Assembly: GCF_900116375.1 (NCBI RefSeq)
Contig: NZ_UETB01000001.1
Coordinates: 844,627-908,626, forward strand
Source: Georgenia satyanarayanai
GTDB lineage: Bacteria > Actinomycetota > Actinomycetes > Actinomycetales > Actinomycetaceae
DNA: 64,000 nt
Direction of reading: 5' to 3'
Part shown: in pieces, positions 28,936 to 41,394 of the stretch
How the letters are laid out: every line of letters begins with the position of its first letter
How positions within the stretch are numbered: the first letter of the stretch is position 1
Made by a program: the position numbers and the translations under genes
Notes under the pieces: model-generated
Database searches by the model: none
Seen by the model: the letters and a program-made list of their open reading frames with translations, nothing else
Told to the model about the DNA's origin: nothing

Positions 28936-28939
<4 letters not shown>
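27968..28939 (-). CDS. pyrF: Orotidine 5'-phosphate decarboxylase (with repeat-derived N-terminal extension)
   Basis: Last step of UMP synthesis; type 2 (long, mycobacterial-type) enzyme. 323 aa. Core: [20 protein letters not shown] at about 45-64, [27 protein letters not shown] (catalytic DxKxxD), PGFGAQG. GTG 28939 overlaps carB by GTGA. Homologues begin near TPFGTRL, so about 42 residues are extra: a Pro/Ala run and then [12 protein letters not shown], which is the chromosomal 18-bp repeat translated. No ATG/GTG lies between the repeat and the core, so the extension is probably translated. Confidence 0.92.
28829..28864. repeat. Two 18-bp repeat units inside pyrF
   Basis: Two contiguous copies of AAGTGCGCTGTCGGCGRS, the reverse complement of the 8606-8785 unit (CAG variant). 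36 bp in length, in frame, coding ADSALV and ADSALT on the minus strand. Confidence 0.9.
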
Positions 28940-32222
<3,283 letters not shown>

Positions 32223-32223
<1 letters not shown>

Positions 32224-33437
32224 CAGGCGTCCTCTCCGGTCGTCTGGGAGCGCGCCTGCCGCCGGGCGGTGACGAGCTCGAGGAAGCGGTCGAACAGGTG
32301 GGCGGCGTCGTGCGGGCCGGCGGCCGCCTCGGGGTGGTACTGGACGGAGAACGCGGGGATGTCCAGGGCGCGCAGGCCCTCGACGACACCGTCGTTGAGG
32401 CTGACGTGGGAGACCTCGACGCGGCCGAAGCGACCGTCGTCGTAGGGCGCCACGCTCTCCTCCCCCACCGGGGCGTCGACGGCGAAGCCGTGGTTGTGCG
32501 CGGTGATCTCGACCTTGCCGGTGGCGCGGTCGAGCACGGGCTGGTTGACGCCGCGGTGGCCGTAGTCGAGCTTGTAGGTCCCGTAGCCCAGGGCGCGGCC
32601 GAGGAGCTGGTTGCCGAAGCAGATGCCGAAGAAGGGCAGGCCCTGGGCGAGCACGCCGCGCAGCACCTCGATCTCGTGGTCGGCGCTGCCCGGGTCGCCC
32701 GGGCCGTTGGAGAAGAACACGCCGTCGGGCTCGAGGGCGACGATCTCCGCGAGGGTGGTGTGCTGCGGCACGACGTGCACGCGGGCGCCGCGCTCGGCGA
32801 GCTGGGCGGGGGTGCGCGCCTTGATCCCGAGGTCGACGGCCACGATCTCGGCGAGCGGCTCCTTGCCGGCGAACTCCCCGGTGGGCTCGACGACGTAGCG
32901 CTCCTGGGTGGACACCTCACCGGCGAGGGCGGCGCCGCTCATCGCCGGCGCCTGGCGGACGAGGTCGACGAGGACGCCGATCGCGGAGGCGTCCAGCCCC
33001 ATCGCACCGGCGGGCAGCGCCGAGCCGGAGAAGATGCCGGCGCGCATGACGCCGCGGTCGCGCAGGTGGCGGGTGAGCGCGCGGGTGTCGAGGTGGCAGA
33101 TGCCGACGACGCCCTGCTCGCGCAGCTCGTCCTCGAACCCGCCCGTCGAGCGCCAGCTCGAGGCGCGCCGCGCGGGCTCGCGCACGACGAGACCGGCCAC
33201 CCAGATGCGGGTCGACTCCGGGTCCTCGTCGTTGGCGCCCGTGTTGCCGATGTGCGGGGCGGTCATCGTGACGATCTGACGGTGGTAGGAGGGGTCGGTG
33301 ACCGTCTCCTGGTACCCCGTCATCGCCGTCGCGAAGACGATCTCCCCGACCGTGCGGCCCTCGGCGGCGTAGGCCTGCCCGGCGAGGACGTAGCCGTCCT
33401 CGAGGACGAGCAGGGCGTCCTCACGCTGGTTCCTCAA
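32223..33437 (-). CDS. carA: Carbamoyl-phosphate synthase small subunit (TTG start)
   Basis: Glutamine amidotransferase subunit. 404 aa. N-terminal CPSase domain ([36 protein letters not shown]) and class I GATase with [12 protein letters not shown] (nucleophile Cys) and FSVQYHPEA (His-Glu). No ATG/GTG is near the expected N-terminus; TTG 33437 is chosen because AGGAGG sits 6 nt upstream and TTGA overlaps the pyrC stop, matching the other coupled junctions of the operon. Confidence 0.95.
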
Positions 33438-34753
33438 CGGGTTCCTCCTGTGTGGTCGGCGACGGGCTGGGCGTCGAGCACGGTCGCACGCCCGCGGAGG
33501 AACGTGGCCACGACGCGCCCTGGAAGGGTACGGCCCTGGAACGGGGTGTTGCGGCTGGTGGTCGCCTGGTGGGCGCCGTCGACGACGACGCGCGCGGCCG
33601 GGTCGACGAGGGTGAGGTTGGCGGGCTCGCCGACGGCGATCGGGCGCCCGTGCCCCTCGGCGCGCCCGATCCGGGCGGGCGTCGTCGACAGCACGCGGGC
33701 CACGCCGGCCCAGTCGAGCAGGCCGGGCTCGACCATCGTCTCGATGACGACGGGCAGCGCGGTCTCCAGGCCGGTCATCCCGAAGGCGGCGTCGGCCCAC
33801 TCGCAGTCCTTGGCCTCGACCGGGTGGGGGGCGTGGTCGGTGGCGACGATGTCGATGGTCCCGTCGGCCAGGGCGGCGCGCAGGGCCAGGACGTCCTCCT
33901 GCGTACGCAGCGGCGGGTTGACCTTGTAGACGGGGTCGTAGCTGCGGGCGAGGTCGTCGGTGAGGAGCAGGTGGTGGGGGGTGACCTCGGCGGTGACGTC
34001 GATGCCGCGCGCCTTGGCCCAGCGGACGATCTCCACCGACCCGGCGGTCGAGAGGTGGCAGATGTGGACGCGGGATCCGACGTGCTCGGCGAGGAGGACG
34101 TCGCGGGCGATGATCGCCTCCTCCGCGACGGCCGGCCAGCCGGTGAGCCCGAGCTCGGAGGACACGACGCCCTCGTTCATCTGGGCGCCCGCGGTGAGGC
34201 GGGGCTCCTGGGCGTGCTGGGCGATGACGCCGTCGAAGGCCTTGACGTACTCCAGCGCCCGGCGCATGAGGACCGGGTCCCACACGCACAGGCCGTCGTC
34301 GGAGAAGACCCGCACGCGGGCCTGGGAGGCGGCCATGGCGCCGAGCTCGGCGAGCTGCTCCCCCGCCAGGCCCACGGTGACGGCACCGACGGGCAGGACG
34401 TCGGTCCAGCCGGCCTCGCGGCCCAGGCGCCACACCTGCTCGACGACACCGGCGGTGTCGGCGACGGGCTGGGTGTTGGCCATCGCGTGGACGGCGGTGA
34501 AGCCGCCGAGCGCGGCGGCGCGCGTGCCGGACCACACCGTCTCGGCGTCCTCGCGGCCCGGCTCGCGAAGGTGGGTGTGGAGGTCGACGAGCCCGGGCAG
34601 GGCGACGAGACCGTCGGCGTCCAGGACGCGGGTCTCGCTGCCCGCCTGCGCGGCGGCGTCGGGGCCGGTGGCGGTGATGACGCCGTCGGCGAGGAGGAGG
34701 TCGGTGGGCTCGGCGCCCACGGGGGCGGCGCCCCGGATGAGGTGGCTGGTCAC
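33434..34753 (-). CDS. pyrC: Dihydroorotase
   Basis: Third step of pyrimidine biosynthesis. 439 aa, type I (amidohydrolase). Metal-binding [12 protein letters not shown] near residue 58, [23 protein letters not shown] and the catalytic ATDHAPH. Coupled at both ends: GTG 34753 overlaps the pyrB stop and its own stop overlaps the carA TTG. The usual pyrB-pyrC-carA-carB-pyrF order is kept; no pyrD is present. Confidence 0.97.
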   Translation of the reverse strand: MTSHLIRGAAPVGAEPTDLLLADGVITATGPDAAAQAGSETRVLDADGLVALPGLVDLHTHLREPGREDAETVWSGTRAAALGGFTAVHAMANTQPVADTAGVVEQVWRLGREAGWTDVLPVGAVTVGLAGEQLAELGAMAASQARVRVFSDDGLCVWDPVLMRRALEYVKAFDGVIAQHAQEPRLTAGAQMNEGVVSSELGLTGWPAVAEEAIIARDVLLAEHVGSRVHICHLSTAGSVEIVRWAKARGIDVTAEVTPHHLLLTDDLARSYDPVYKVNPPLRTQEDVLALRAALADGTIDIVATDHAPHPVEAKDCEWADAAFGMTGLETALPVVIETMVEPGLLDWAGVARVLSTTPARIGRAEGHGRPIAVGEPANLTLVDPAARVVVDGAHQATTSRNTPFQGRTLPGRVVATFLRGRATVLDAQPVADHTGGTR

Positions 34754-35736
34754 GCGGAGGCTCCCTGCGTCGTGGCCGCCGGCGCGCCGGCGAGGAGGTG
34801 GTAGAGGACGGCCATGCGGACGGAGACGCCGTTGGCGACCTGCTCGACGATGGTCGAGCGGGGGCTGTCGGCGGCCTCGGCGGAGATCTCCAGGCCGCGG
34901 TTCATCGGGCCGGGGTGCATGACGATGGCGTGCTCGGGCAGGCGCGCGAGTCGGGCGCCGGTGAGGCCGTAGCGGCGGTGGTACTCCTGCGGGGAGGGGA
35001 AGAACCCGCCGCCGGAGCTCGACATCCGCTCGCGCTGGACGCGCAGCATCATGACGGCGTCCGGACCGGTGGCGAGGGCGGCGTCCAGGTCGTACTCGAC
35101 GTCGGCGGGCCAGGCGTGGGCCCCGACGGGCACGAGGGTCGGCGGGGCGACGAGCGTGACCTGTGCACCGAGCGTGGTGAGGAGGTCGACGTTCGAGCGC
35201 GCCACCCGCGAGTGGAGCACGTCCCCCACGACGACCACGCGCAGACCCGAGAGGTCGCGGCCGCGGGAGTCGCCGTCGTCGTCGGCCGCGAGGTGACGGC
35301 GCACGGTGTACGCGTCGAGCAGCGCCTGCGTGGGGTGCTGGTGGGTGCCGTCACCGGCGTTGACGACCGGCACGTCGATCCAGCCCGAGTGGGCCAGGCG
35401 GTGCGGCGCACCGGAGGCGCTGTGCCGGATGACGACGGCGTCCGCGCCCATGGCCTGGAGGGTCTGGGCGGTGTCCTTGAGGGACTCGCCCTTGGAGACG
35501 CTCGAGCCCTTGGCGGCGAAGTTGATGACGTCGGCCGAGAGCCGCTTGGCGGCGGCCTCGAAGGAGATCCGGGTGCGGGTGGAGTCCTCGAAGAAGAGGT
35601 TGACGACGGTCCGGCCGCGCAGCGTGGGCAGCTTGCGGATCTCCCGGGACTGGGTGACGGCCATCTCCTCGGCGGTGTCGAGGAGCGCCACGGCCGCGTC
35701 GCGGTCGAGGTCGGCGGCGGAGAGCAGGTGCCTCAT
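34750..35736 (-). CDS. pyrB: Aspartate carbamoyltransferase catalytic subunit
   Basis: Second step of pyrimidine biosynthesis. 328 aa. Carbamoyl-phosphate motif [13 protein letters not shown] at about 50-62, [35 protein letters not shown] and [12 protein letters not shown]. No pyrI regulatory subunit is present, as normal in actinobacteria, so control should be through PyrR. ATG 35736 overlaps the pyrR stop (ATGA). Confidence 0.97.
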   Translation of the reverse strand: MRHLLSAADLDRDAAVALLDTAEEMAVTQSREIRKLPTLRGRTVVNLFFEDSTRTRISFEAAAKRLSADVINFAAKGSSVSKGESLKDTAQTLQAMGADAVVIRHSASGAPHRLAHSGWIDVPVVNAGDGTHQHPTQALLDAYTVRRHLAADDDGDSRGRDLSGLRVVVVGDVLHSRVARSNVDLLTTLGAQVTLVAPPTLVPVGAHAWPADVEYDLDAALATGPDAVMMLRVQRERMSSSGGGFFPSPQEYHRRYGLTGARLARLPEHAIVMHPGPMNRGLEISAEAADSPRSTIVEQVANGVSVRMAVLYHLLAGAPAATTQGASA

Positions 35737-36293
35737 CGCTCCTCCCCCTCGGCCGGCTTGACGATGGTGACGGCGTCCTCGCCGCCGTCGAGGTCCGCGA
35801 GGGCGACCTGCACCCGCTCGTGGCGGGAGGTGGGCAGGTTCTTGCCGACGTAGTCGGCGCGGATCGGCAGCTCGCGGTGGCCGCGGTCGACGAGGACGGC
35901 GAGCTGGACCCGGGCCGGGCGGCCGAGATCGGACAGCGCGTCGAGCGCGGCGCGGATGGTGCGCCCGGAGTAGAGGACGTCGTCGACGAGGACGACCGTG
36001 GCGCCGTCCACCCCGCCGGCGGGCAGCTCGGTGCGCAGCAGGGTGCGGGTGGGCTGGGACCGCAGGTCGTCGCGGTACATCGTGACGTCGAGCGTGCCGA
36101 GCTCGGCGCTGCCGCCGGCGGCGAGCACGCGCTCGTGCAGGCGCTGGGCGAGCGGGGCGCCGCGGGTGGGGATGCCGAGGAGGACGAGACGGTCCTCCGG
36201 GTCGGTGCGCTCGAGGATCTCGTGGGAGATGCGGGTCAGCGCCCGGGTGATCTCCGGGGGGCCGAGCACGGGGACGACAGAACCAGGGGACAT
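35733..36293 (-). CDS. pyrR: Bifunctional PyrR: pyr regulator / uracil phosphoribosyltransferase
   Basis: 186 aa. PRPP-binding motif [21 protein letters not shown]-terminal [12 protein letters not shown], and the basic RNA-binding face including [13 protein letters not shown]. In other bacteria PyrR binds a conserved RNA loop when UMP is high; here such a loop lies on its own ribosome-binding site. ATG start 36293. First gene of the six-gene pyr operon. Confidence 0.96.
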   Translation of the reverse strand: MSPGSVVPVLGPPEITRALTRISHEILERTDPEDRLVLLGIPTRGAPLAQRLHERVLAAGGSAELGTLDVTMYRDDLRSQPTRTLLRTELPAGGVDGATVVLVDDVLYSGRTIRAALDALSDLGRPARVQLAVLVDRGHRELPIRADYVGKNLPTSRHERVQVALADLDGGEDAVTIVKPAEGEER

Positions 36294-36301
36294 CTGGCGG
36301 G

Positions 36302-36328
36302 CTCCTTCCCCGCCTCACAGGACGGGTC
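36302..36328 (-). promoter_or_regulatory. PyrR-binding loop overlapping the pyrR ribosome-binding site
   Basis: Minus-strand RNA GACCCGUCCUGUGAGGCGGGG folds as CCCG/CGGG with the PyrR-binding consensus UCCNGNGAGGY (UCCUGUGAGGC) at 36322-36312. The Shine-Dalgarno GGGGAAGGAG follows at once. The arrangement matches the translational repression known for Mycobacterium smegmatis pyrR. Confidence 0.85.
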
Positions 36329-36353
36329 TTAAAGGACGGGCAGATCGCGGTCC

Positions 36354-36359
36354 ATCGTA
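36354..36359 (-). promoter_or_regulatory. -10 element of the pyr operon
   Basis: TACGAT on the minus strand with CTGACC 16 nt upstream as a weak -35. Predicted start near 36347, giving a leader of about 54 nt that contains the PyrR loop. Confidence 0.5.
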
Positions 36360-36425
36360 GCGGCGGCTCCCGGGCGGTCAGGCGACCGCGCCGCAGTGTG
36401 GACGACTGCGACCCACCTCACACCC

Positions 36426-36493
36426 CCGCCGACACCCGACCTGCCGACACCGGACCTGCCGCCGACACCCGACCTGCCGCCGACAGCTCACTT
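36426..36493. repeat. Four degenerate 18-bp repeat units overlapping the cinA 3' end
   Basis: Units CCGCCGACACCCGACCTG, CCGACACCGGACCTG (15 bp), CCGCCGACACCCGACCTG and CCGCCGACAGCTCACTT. The last unit matches the 8606-8785 family and supplies the cinA stop codon (TCA at 36488-36490). Confidence 0.85.
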
Positions 36494-36985
36494 GTTACCC
36501 GCGTCCTCCAGGCCCGCGCCGAGGAGCTCGAGCGCCCGGGTGGTCGTCGCGTCGAGGATCTCCTGCGGGTCGCCGTCGAAGTGGTGCTCCTCGCAGGTCG
36601 TGCCGGCCGGGGTGTGGATGGCGATGAACACCGTGCCGACCGGCTGGTCCTCCTGCCGGTCGGGTCCACCGACACCGGTGACGCCCACCGCGCAGTCCGC
36701 GCCCAGCACCCGGGCGGCACCCTCGGCCATCGCCCGGGCGCACTCCTCACTGATGACGGGGACGTCGGGCACGCCGAGCGCCTTCTGCTTGGCCTCCACC
36801 GTGTAGGTGACGGCGCCTCCGGAGAACCAGCTCCCGGCGTTGGGAGCCGCGCCGAGGTGGACGGCGATCTGCCCGCTCGTGAGGGACTCGGCGGTGGCGA
36901 CGGTGACTCCGCGCTCGCTCGCGTTCTCGGCGACGATCGTGGCGAGCTGCTCGGCGTCGCCGGTCATGTGGGGTTCGTTGGCCAT
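36488..36985 (-). CDS. CinA C-terminal-domain protein (nicotinamide-nucleotide amidohydrolase)
   Basis: 165 aa, only the C-terminal amidase domain of CinA/PncC, which deamidates NMN in pyridine nucleotide recycling. Motifs: TVATAESLTSGQIAVHLGA, SWFSGGAVTYTVEAKQKALG, GVTGVGGPD and GTVFIAIHTP. ATG 36985 taken; ATG 36967 (MTGDAEQL) is the alternative. Often beside pgsA or recA in other genomes; here it stands alone between the pyr operon and a divergent small gene. Its stop lies inside repeat DNA. Confidence 0.9.
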   Translation of the reverse strand: MANEPHMTGDAEQLATIVAENASERGVTVATAESLTSGQIAVHLGAAPNAGSWFSGGAVTYTVEAKQKALGVPDVPVISEECARAMAEGAARVLGADCAVGVTGVGGPDRQEDQPVGTVFIAIHTPAGTTCEEHHFDGDPQEILDATTTRALELLGAGLEDAGNK

Positions 36986-37093
36986 GGACGCGATTGTCAC
37001 GGCGGCGTGCGCAGACGGCATCCGCTGGCCCCGGATGCGGCCCGTGGCGCCCACCACGATCATGGCGGGACCCGACCAGTGCAGGAGGACGTC

Positions 37094-37528
37094 ATGTCAG
37101 GCACCCGAGCTCCCGCGCCTCGCCGCGGGACCCACCAGTGGCTCGCGCTCCTCATCGGAGCGGTCTACCTCGTCGTCGGCATCGCCGGCTTCGCCGTCAC
37201 CGGGTTCGACGGCTGGACCGAGCACGACCACAGCCAGACCCTGCTCGGCTTCGCGATCAACCCCGCCCACAACGTCGTGCACCTGCTCATCGGGCTGCTC
37301 GGTGTCGTGCTGTGGCGCAGCGCGAGCGGGGCTCGCACCTTCGGCTGGCTCCTCGTCATCGGCTACGGCGCCGCCTTCGTCTACGGCCTGGTCGTCGTCG
37401 ACAACCCGGACGCGAACTTCCTCAACATCAACTGGGCCGACAACTGGCTCCACCTCGCCTCGGTGATCGGTGGCCTGCTCGTCGCCCTCCTGCCCTACCG
37501 GACCACGGCGACGGGAGCCGACCGATGA
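37094..37528 (+). CDS. DUF4383 membrane protein
   Basis: 144 aa, four predicted transmembrane segments. Hallmarks: WLALLIGAVYLVVGIAGF, the amphipathic INPAHNVVHLLIGLLGVVLW and LNINWADNWLHLASVIGGLL. ATG 37094 with GGAGGAC just upstream. Coupled by ATGA to the next gene. Family function unknown; common in actinobacteria. Confidence 0.88.
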   Translation: MSGTRAPAPRRGTHQWLALLIGAVYLVVGIAGFAVTGFDGWTEHDHSQTLLGFAINPAHNVVHLLIGLLGVVLWRSASGARTFGWLLVIGYGAAFVYGLVVVDNPDANFLNINWADNWLHLASVIGGLLVALLPYRTTATGADR

Positions 37529-38061
37529 CAGCACAGGACTCCGTCGGCGCCCGCCTGGCCGCCGTCGTCGAGAAGGACGAGCGGCTCGACGGGATCGTCT
37601 CCCGGCTCACCGGCCCCACGCAGCGGCTCATCGCCTCGCCGGGGCGCCGCGACCTCCTCCTCGGCAAGCAGCTCGGGCACGCGCTGCACCCCATCCTCAC
37701 CGACCTCCCGATCGGCCTGTGGGCCAGCTCGGTGGTCCTCGACGTCACGATGCCGGGCTCCCGGCCCGCGGCCCGCCGACTCGTCGGACTCGGTGTCCTG
37801 GCCGCCGTCCCGACGGCGGTGACGGGCTGGGCGGAGTGGGCGCGGACCGGCAAGCGCGAGGACCGGCGCACCGGCGTCGTGCACGCGGCGGCGAACGGCG
37901 CGGCCGCCGTCCTCTTCGGCGGCTCGTACCTCGCGCGGCGCTCCGGGCGCCACGGGACGGGCGTGGTGCTCAGCCAGCTCGGCACCCTCGCGCTGGGGGC
38001 CGGCGGAGCGCTCGGCGGTCACCTCGCGATCGGGCGCAAGGTGGGCAGCAGCTTCAGCTGA
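37525..38061 (+). CDS. DUF2231-type membrane protein
   Basis: 178 aa. Four membrane segments in the C-terminal two thirds with LGHALHPILTDLPIGLWASSVVLD, the HPxxxxxPxG hallmark of DUF2231, and AVPTAVTGWAEW. N-terminal 40 residues are cytosolic and charged. Starts in the stop of the DUF4383 gene, so the two form an operon. It ends 2 nt before the convergent lgt stop. Function unknown. Confidence 0.82.
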   Translation: MTAQDSVGARLAAVVEKDERLDGIVSRLTGPTQRLIASPGRRDLLLGKQLGHALHPILTDLPIGLWASSVVLDVTMPGSRPAARRLVGLGVLAAVPTAVTGWAEWARTGKREDRRTGVVHAAANGAAAVLFGGSYLARRSGRHGTGVVLSQLGTLALGAGGALGGHLAIGRKVGSSFS

Positions 38062-38063
38062 CC

Positions 38064-39032
38064 TCAGCCCTCGCCGCGACGGTCCTCGGCGGGGGCCGGC
38101 GTCGGGTCGTCGTCGAGCGTCGCGTCGTCCTCGACGGCGGGACGGGCAGTCGTGTCGTCGTCCTCGACGGCGCCGCTGTCCTCCTGCGCGGGTCCGTGGC
38201 CGGGCAGCCAGATCTCCTCCTCCTGCCCGCGCGTGCGCCGGCCGATGCGGACGAAGATCGCCATGGCGAGGAGGAACACGAGGACCGAGGTCCACACGTT
38301 GAGGCGCACGCCGAGGACGGTCTCGGCGGTGTCGATGCGCAGGTACTCGATCCACACCCGGCCCAGCGTGTAGAGCATGACGTAGAGCCACATGACGCGG
38401 CCGTGGCGCAGGCGGAAACGACGCTCCGCCCACAGGAGCACGCCGACCATCGCGAGGTTCCACACCATCTCGTAGAGGAAGGTGGGGTGGAAGAGGAGGT
38501 CGGGGTCGGTGTAGCCGCTCACGCGGTGCGCGGCGTCGATCTCCAGGCCCCACGGCAGCGTGGTGGGGGCGCCGTAGAGCTCCTGGTTGAAGTAGTTGCC
38601 GAGGCGACCGATCGCCTGCGCGACGAGCAGCCCGGGGGCGAGGGCGTCGGCGAAGGGCGCCAGACGCAGGCCGCGGCGGTGCATCGCGATCCACGCGCCG
38701 ACGGCTCCGCCCGCGACGGCGCCCCAGATCCCCAGACCCCCGTTCCAGATCTCGACGATCCGCGCGGGGTTGCCGTTCTCGCCGAAGTAGGCGTCGGGCG
38801 AGGAGACGACGTGGTACAGCCGCGCGCCGACGATCCCGAAGAGGACCATCCACAGCGCGACGTCGACCGCGGTGTCCTTGGGACCGCCCTTGGCGGTGTA
38901 CCGGCGATCGAGGATCCACCAGGCGGCGACGATGCCGAGCCCGATGGCCAGGGCGTAGGCCCGCAGCGGCAGCGGCCCGAGGTACCACTCGGCCTGGGCG
39001 GGGCTGGGGATCGATGCGGGGAGGATCAGCAC
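38064..39032 (-). CDS. lgt: Prolipoprotein diacylglyceryl transferase
   Basis: First enzyme of lipoprotein modification; transfers diacylglycerol from phosphatidylglycerol to the lipobox Cys. 322 aa, seven membrane spans. Signature IGRLGNYFNQELYG at about 142-155; also GARLYHVV and WNGGLGIWGAVAGGAVG. The C-terminal 45 residues are an acidic, Pro/Thr-rich tail not needed for catalysis. GTG 39032. It lies downstream of trpA, as in many actinobacteria, but separated here by a 25-bp repeat array. Its clients in the window include ribY and the FKBP. Confidence 0.96.
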   Translation of the reverse strand: MLILPASIPSPAQAEWYLGPLPLRAYALAIGLGIVAAWWILDRRYTAKGGPKDTAVDVALWMVLFGIVGARLYHVVSSPDAYFGENGNPARIVEIWNGGLGIWGAVAGGAVGAWIAMHRRGLRLAPFADALAPGLLVAQAIGRLGNYFNQELYGAPTTLPWGLEIDAAHRVSGYTDPDLLFHPTFLYEMVWNLAMVGVLLWAERRFRLRHGRVMWLYVMLYTLGRVWIEYLRIDTAETVLGVRLNVWTSVLVFLLAMAIFVRIGRRTRGQEEEIWLPGHGPAQEDSGAVEDDDTTARPAVEDDATLDDDPTPAPAEDRRGEG

Positions 39033-39107
39033 CCGGGCAGCGTAACGTGCCGCGCGCGGGCCGATTCGCGACGGCGTGGGCCGGGTGTCAGGAACAACTC
39101 AGCTGTC

Positions 39108-39286
39108 GGCGCGGGGAGGGCGTCGCGGGCTCGGCGCGGGGAGGGCGTCGGGGGCTCGGCGCGGGGAGGGCGTCGCGGGCTCGGCGCGGGGAGGGCGTCG
39201 CGGGCTCGGCGCGGGGACTACGGGCGGGCTCGGCGCGGGGAGGGCGTCGCGGGCTCGGCGCGGGGAGGGCGGCGCGGGGCGGGGCG
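39108..39286. repeat. 25-bp tandem repeat between trpA and lgt
   Basis: About seven units of GGCGCGGGGAGGGCGTCGCGGGCTC beginning at 39108, 39133, 39158, 39183, 39208 (24 bp, diverged as GGACTACGGGCGG), 39232 and 39257. It starts right after a single CAGCTGTCGGCG element related to the 18-bp family and ends at the trpA stop codon. Confidence 0.92.
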
Positions 39287-40102
39287 TCAGCGGCGGACGC
39301 CGGTGGCGAGGTCCTCGACGAGGGTGCCGAGAGCGGACAGGGCCGCCTTCTCGTCGGGCTCCTGGAGGGTGCGCACGAGGGCGGAGCCGACGATGACGCC
39401 GTCGGCGTACTCCGCGACCTCCGCGGCCTGCTCCCCCGTGGAGACGCCCAGCCCCACGCAGACGCGCTGCGCGCCGGCGGAGCGGGTGCGGGCCACGAGC
39501 TCACGGGCGTGGGTGTCGACGGCGGAGCGCACCCCGGTCACGCCCATGGTGGAGGCGGCGTAGACGAAGCCGCGGGAGGCCTCCGCCGTCATCGCCAGAC
39601 GCTCGTCGGTGGAGCTGGGCGCGACGAGGAAGACCTTGTCGAGGTCGTGCTCGTCGGCGGCGGCGACCCAATGGCCGGCCTCGTCGGGGATGAGGTCCGG
39701 CGTGATGAGCCCCGCGCCACCGGCGCTGGCGAGGTCGCGCGCGAAGCGCTCGACGCCGTAGCGCAGCACCGGGTTGTAGTACGTCATGACGAGCACGGCG
39801 GCACCGGTCTCGGCGACCTCCTCGACCGCGCGCAGCACGTCGGTGATGCGCGTGCCCTGGGCCAGCGCCTGGGTGGTCGCGTGCTGGATGACCTCCCCGT
39901 CCATGCCCGGGTCGGAGTACGGCAGCCCGAGCTCGACGACGTCGGCTCCGGCCGCGACGGCGGTGCGCGCGGCCGCGACCGACCGCTCGACGGTCGGGAA
40001 GCCCACCGGCAGGTAGATGACGAGGCCCTTGCGGCCCTCGGCGAGGGCGGCGTCGATCGCGGCGCCGGAGCCCCGGCGCGAGGTGGTCGTCTGCTGGTCC
40101 AT
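39287..40102 (-). CDS. trpA: Tryptophan synthase alpha subunit
   Basis: Cleaves indole-3-glycerol phosphate to indole. 271 aa TIM barrel. Catalytic Glu in DVVELGLPYSDPGMDG and the catalytic Asp region VLVMTYYNPVLRYG, LITPDLIPDEAGHW, phosphate loop GLGVSTGEQAAEV. ATG 40102 shares one base with the trpB stop (TGATG). Last gene of the trp cluster; the 25-bp repeat follows. Confidence 0.97.
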   Translation of the reverse strand: MDQQTTTSRRGSGAAIDAALAEGRKGLVIYLPVGFPTVERSVAAARTAVAAGADVVELGLPYSDPGMDGEVIQHATTQALAQGTRITDVLRAVEEVAETGAAVLVMTYYNPVLRYGVERFARDLASAGGAGLITPDLIPDEAGHWVAAADEHDLDKVFLVAPSSTDERLAMTAEASRGFVYAASTMGVTGVRSAVDTHARELVARTRSAGAQRVCVGLGVSTGEQAAEVAEYADGVIVGSALVRTLQEPDEKAALSALGTLVEDLATGVRR

Positions 40103-41394
40103 CAGTGCTCCACGCTGCCCGTCGCCTCATAGCCGGCGCCGTCCACGGCACCGGTCTTCGCCTCGTCCTGCGGCTTCGCTGCCGACTCCTCGTCGAGCAG
40201 CCCGAACCACGCCGCCGCCGTCTCCACGTCCTTGTCCCCGCGCCCGGAGAGGTTGACGAGGATGGTCGGGGCCGGCTCGCCGGCCTCCGCCGCGGCCCTG
40301 CCGAGCTGGATGGCCCCGGCCAACGCGTGGGCGCTCTCGATCGCCGGGATGATGCCCTCGGTGCGGCACAGCAGCCGGAAGGCCTCCATCGCGGCGGCGT
40401 CGGTGACCGGGACGTACTCCGCCCGGCCGAGGTCGGCGAGCCACGCGTGCTCGGGACCGACACCGGGGTAGTCCAGGCCGGCGGAGATCGAGTGCGACTC
40501 GACCGTCTGCCCGTCCTCGTCCTGGAGGAGGAAGGTGTGCGCGCCGTGGAGCACGCCGGGGATCCCTCCGCTGATCGAGGAGGCGTGGCGGCCGCTGTCG
40601 ACACCGTCGCCGGCGGCCTCGCAGCCGACGAGGCGCACGCCGTCGTCGTCGAGGAACGCGTTGAAGATGCCGATCGCGTTGGAGCCGCCGCCGACGCAGG
40701 CGACGACGGCGTCGGGCAGGGAGCCGGTGAGCTCGAGCACCTGCTCGCGCGCCTCCTCGCCGATGATCTTCTGGAGGTCGCGGACCATGCCCGGGAAGGG
40801 GTGCGGCCCGGCGGCGGTGCCGAAGACGTAGGTCGTCGTCCCGACGTTCGTCACCCAGTCGCGGAAGGCCTCGTTGATGGCGTCCTTGAGGGTGCGCGAG
40901 CCGCTGGAGACGGGCACGACGGTGGTGCCGAGCAGCTCCATGCGCGCGACGTTGAGCGCCTGGCGGCGCACGTCCTCCTCGCCCATGTAGATGACGCACT
41001 CCAGCCCCAGCAGCGCGGCCGCGGTGGCGGTCGCGACGCCGTGCTGGCCGGCGCCCGTCTCGGCGATCACCCGCTTCTTGCCGAGCTTGCGGGTGAGCAG
41101 CGCCTGCCCGAGGACGTTGTTGATCTTGTGGGACCCGGTGTGGTTGAGGTCCTCGCGCTTGAGGATGACGCGTGCACCCCCGGCGTGCTCGGCGAAGCGC
41201 GGCACCTCGGTGATGATGCTCGGGCGGCCCGTGTAGGTGCGGTGCAGCTCGTCGAGCTCGGCCTGGAACGCGGGGTCCTCACGCAGCTCGCGCCACGCGG
41301 CGTCGAGCTCGTCGAGCGCGGCGACGAGCGCCTCGGCCACGAAGCGTCCGCCGAAGCGACCGAAGTACGGCCCCTCGGCCTGGCCCAGGCTCAC
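40102..41394 (-). CDS. trpB: Tryptophan synthase beta subunit
   Basis: Condenses indole and serine with PLP. 430 aa. PLP lysine in [39 protein letters not shown], phosphate loop [10 protein letters not shown] and the [19 protein letters not shown]-region. GTG 41394 overlaps the trpC stop (GTGA); the ORF start further upstream is a shadow of trpC. C-terminal 25 residues are an extra charged tail. Confidence 0.97.
   Translation of the reverse strand: MSLGQAEGPYFGRFGGRFVAEALVAALDELDAAWRELREDPAFQAELDELHRTYTGRPSIITEVPRFAEHAGGARVILKREDLNHTGSHKINNVLGQALLTRKLGKKRVIAETGAGQHGVATATAAALLGLECVIYMGEEDVRRQALNVARMELLGTTVVPVSSGSRTLKDAINEAFRDWVTNVGTTTYVFGTAAGPHPFPGMVRDLQKIIGEEAREQVLELTGSLPDAVVACVGGGSNAIGIFNAFLDDDGVRLVGCEAAGDGVDSGRHASSISGGIPGVLHGAHTFLLQDEDGQTVESHSISAGLDYPGVGPEHAWLADLGRAEYVPVTDAAAMEAFRLLCRTEGIIPAIESAHALAGAIQLGRAAAEAGEPAPTILVNLSGRGDKDVETAAAWFGLLDEESAAKPQDEAKTGAVDGAGYEATGSVEH

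Noticed and set aside
36329..36355. Eight-codon leader peptide MDRDLPVL before pyrR
   Set aside because: Its ATG lies inside the predicted -10 (TACGAT), so it would not be transcribed; the PyrR loop explains regulation.
39014..40132. Plus-strand ORF through the 25-bp array and trpA
   Set aside because: Its composition reflects the repeat and the antisense of trpA.
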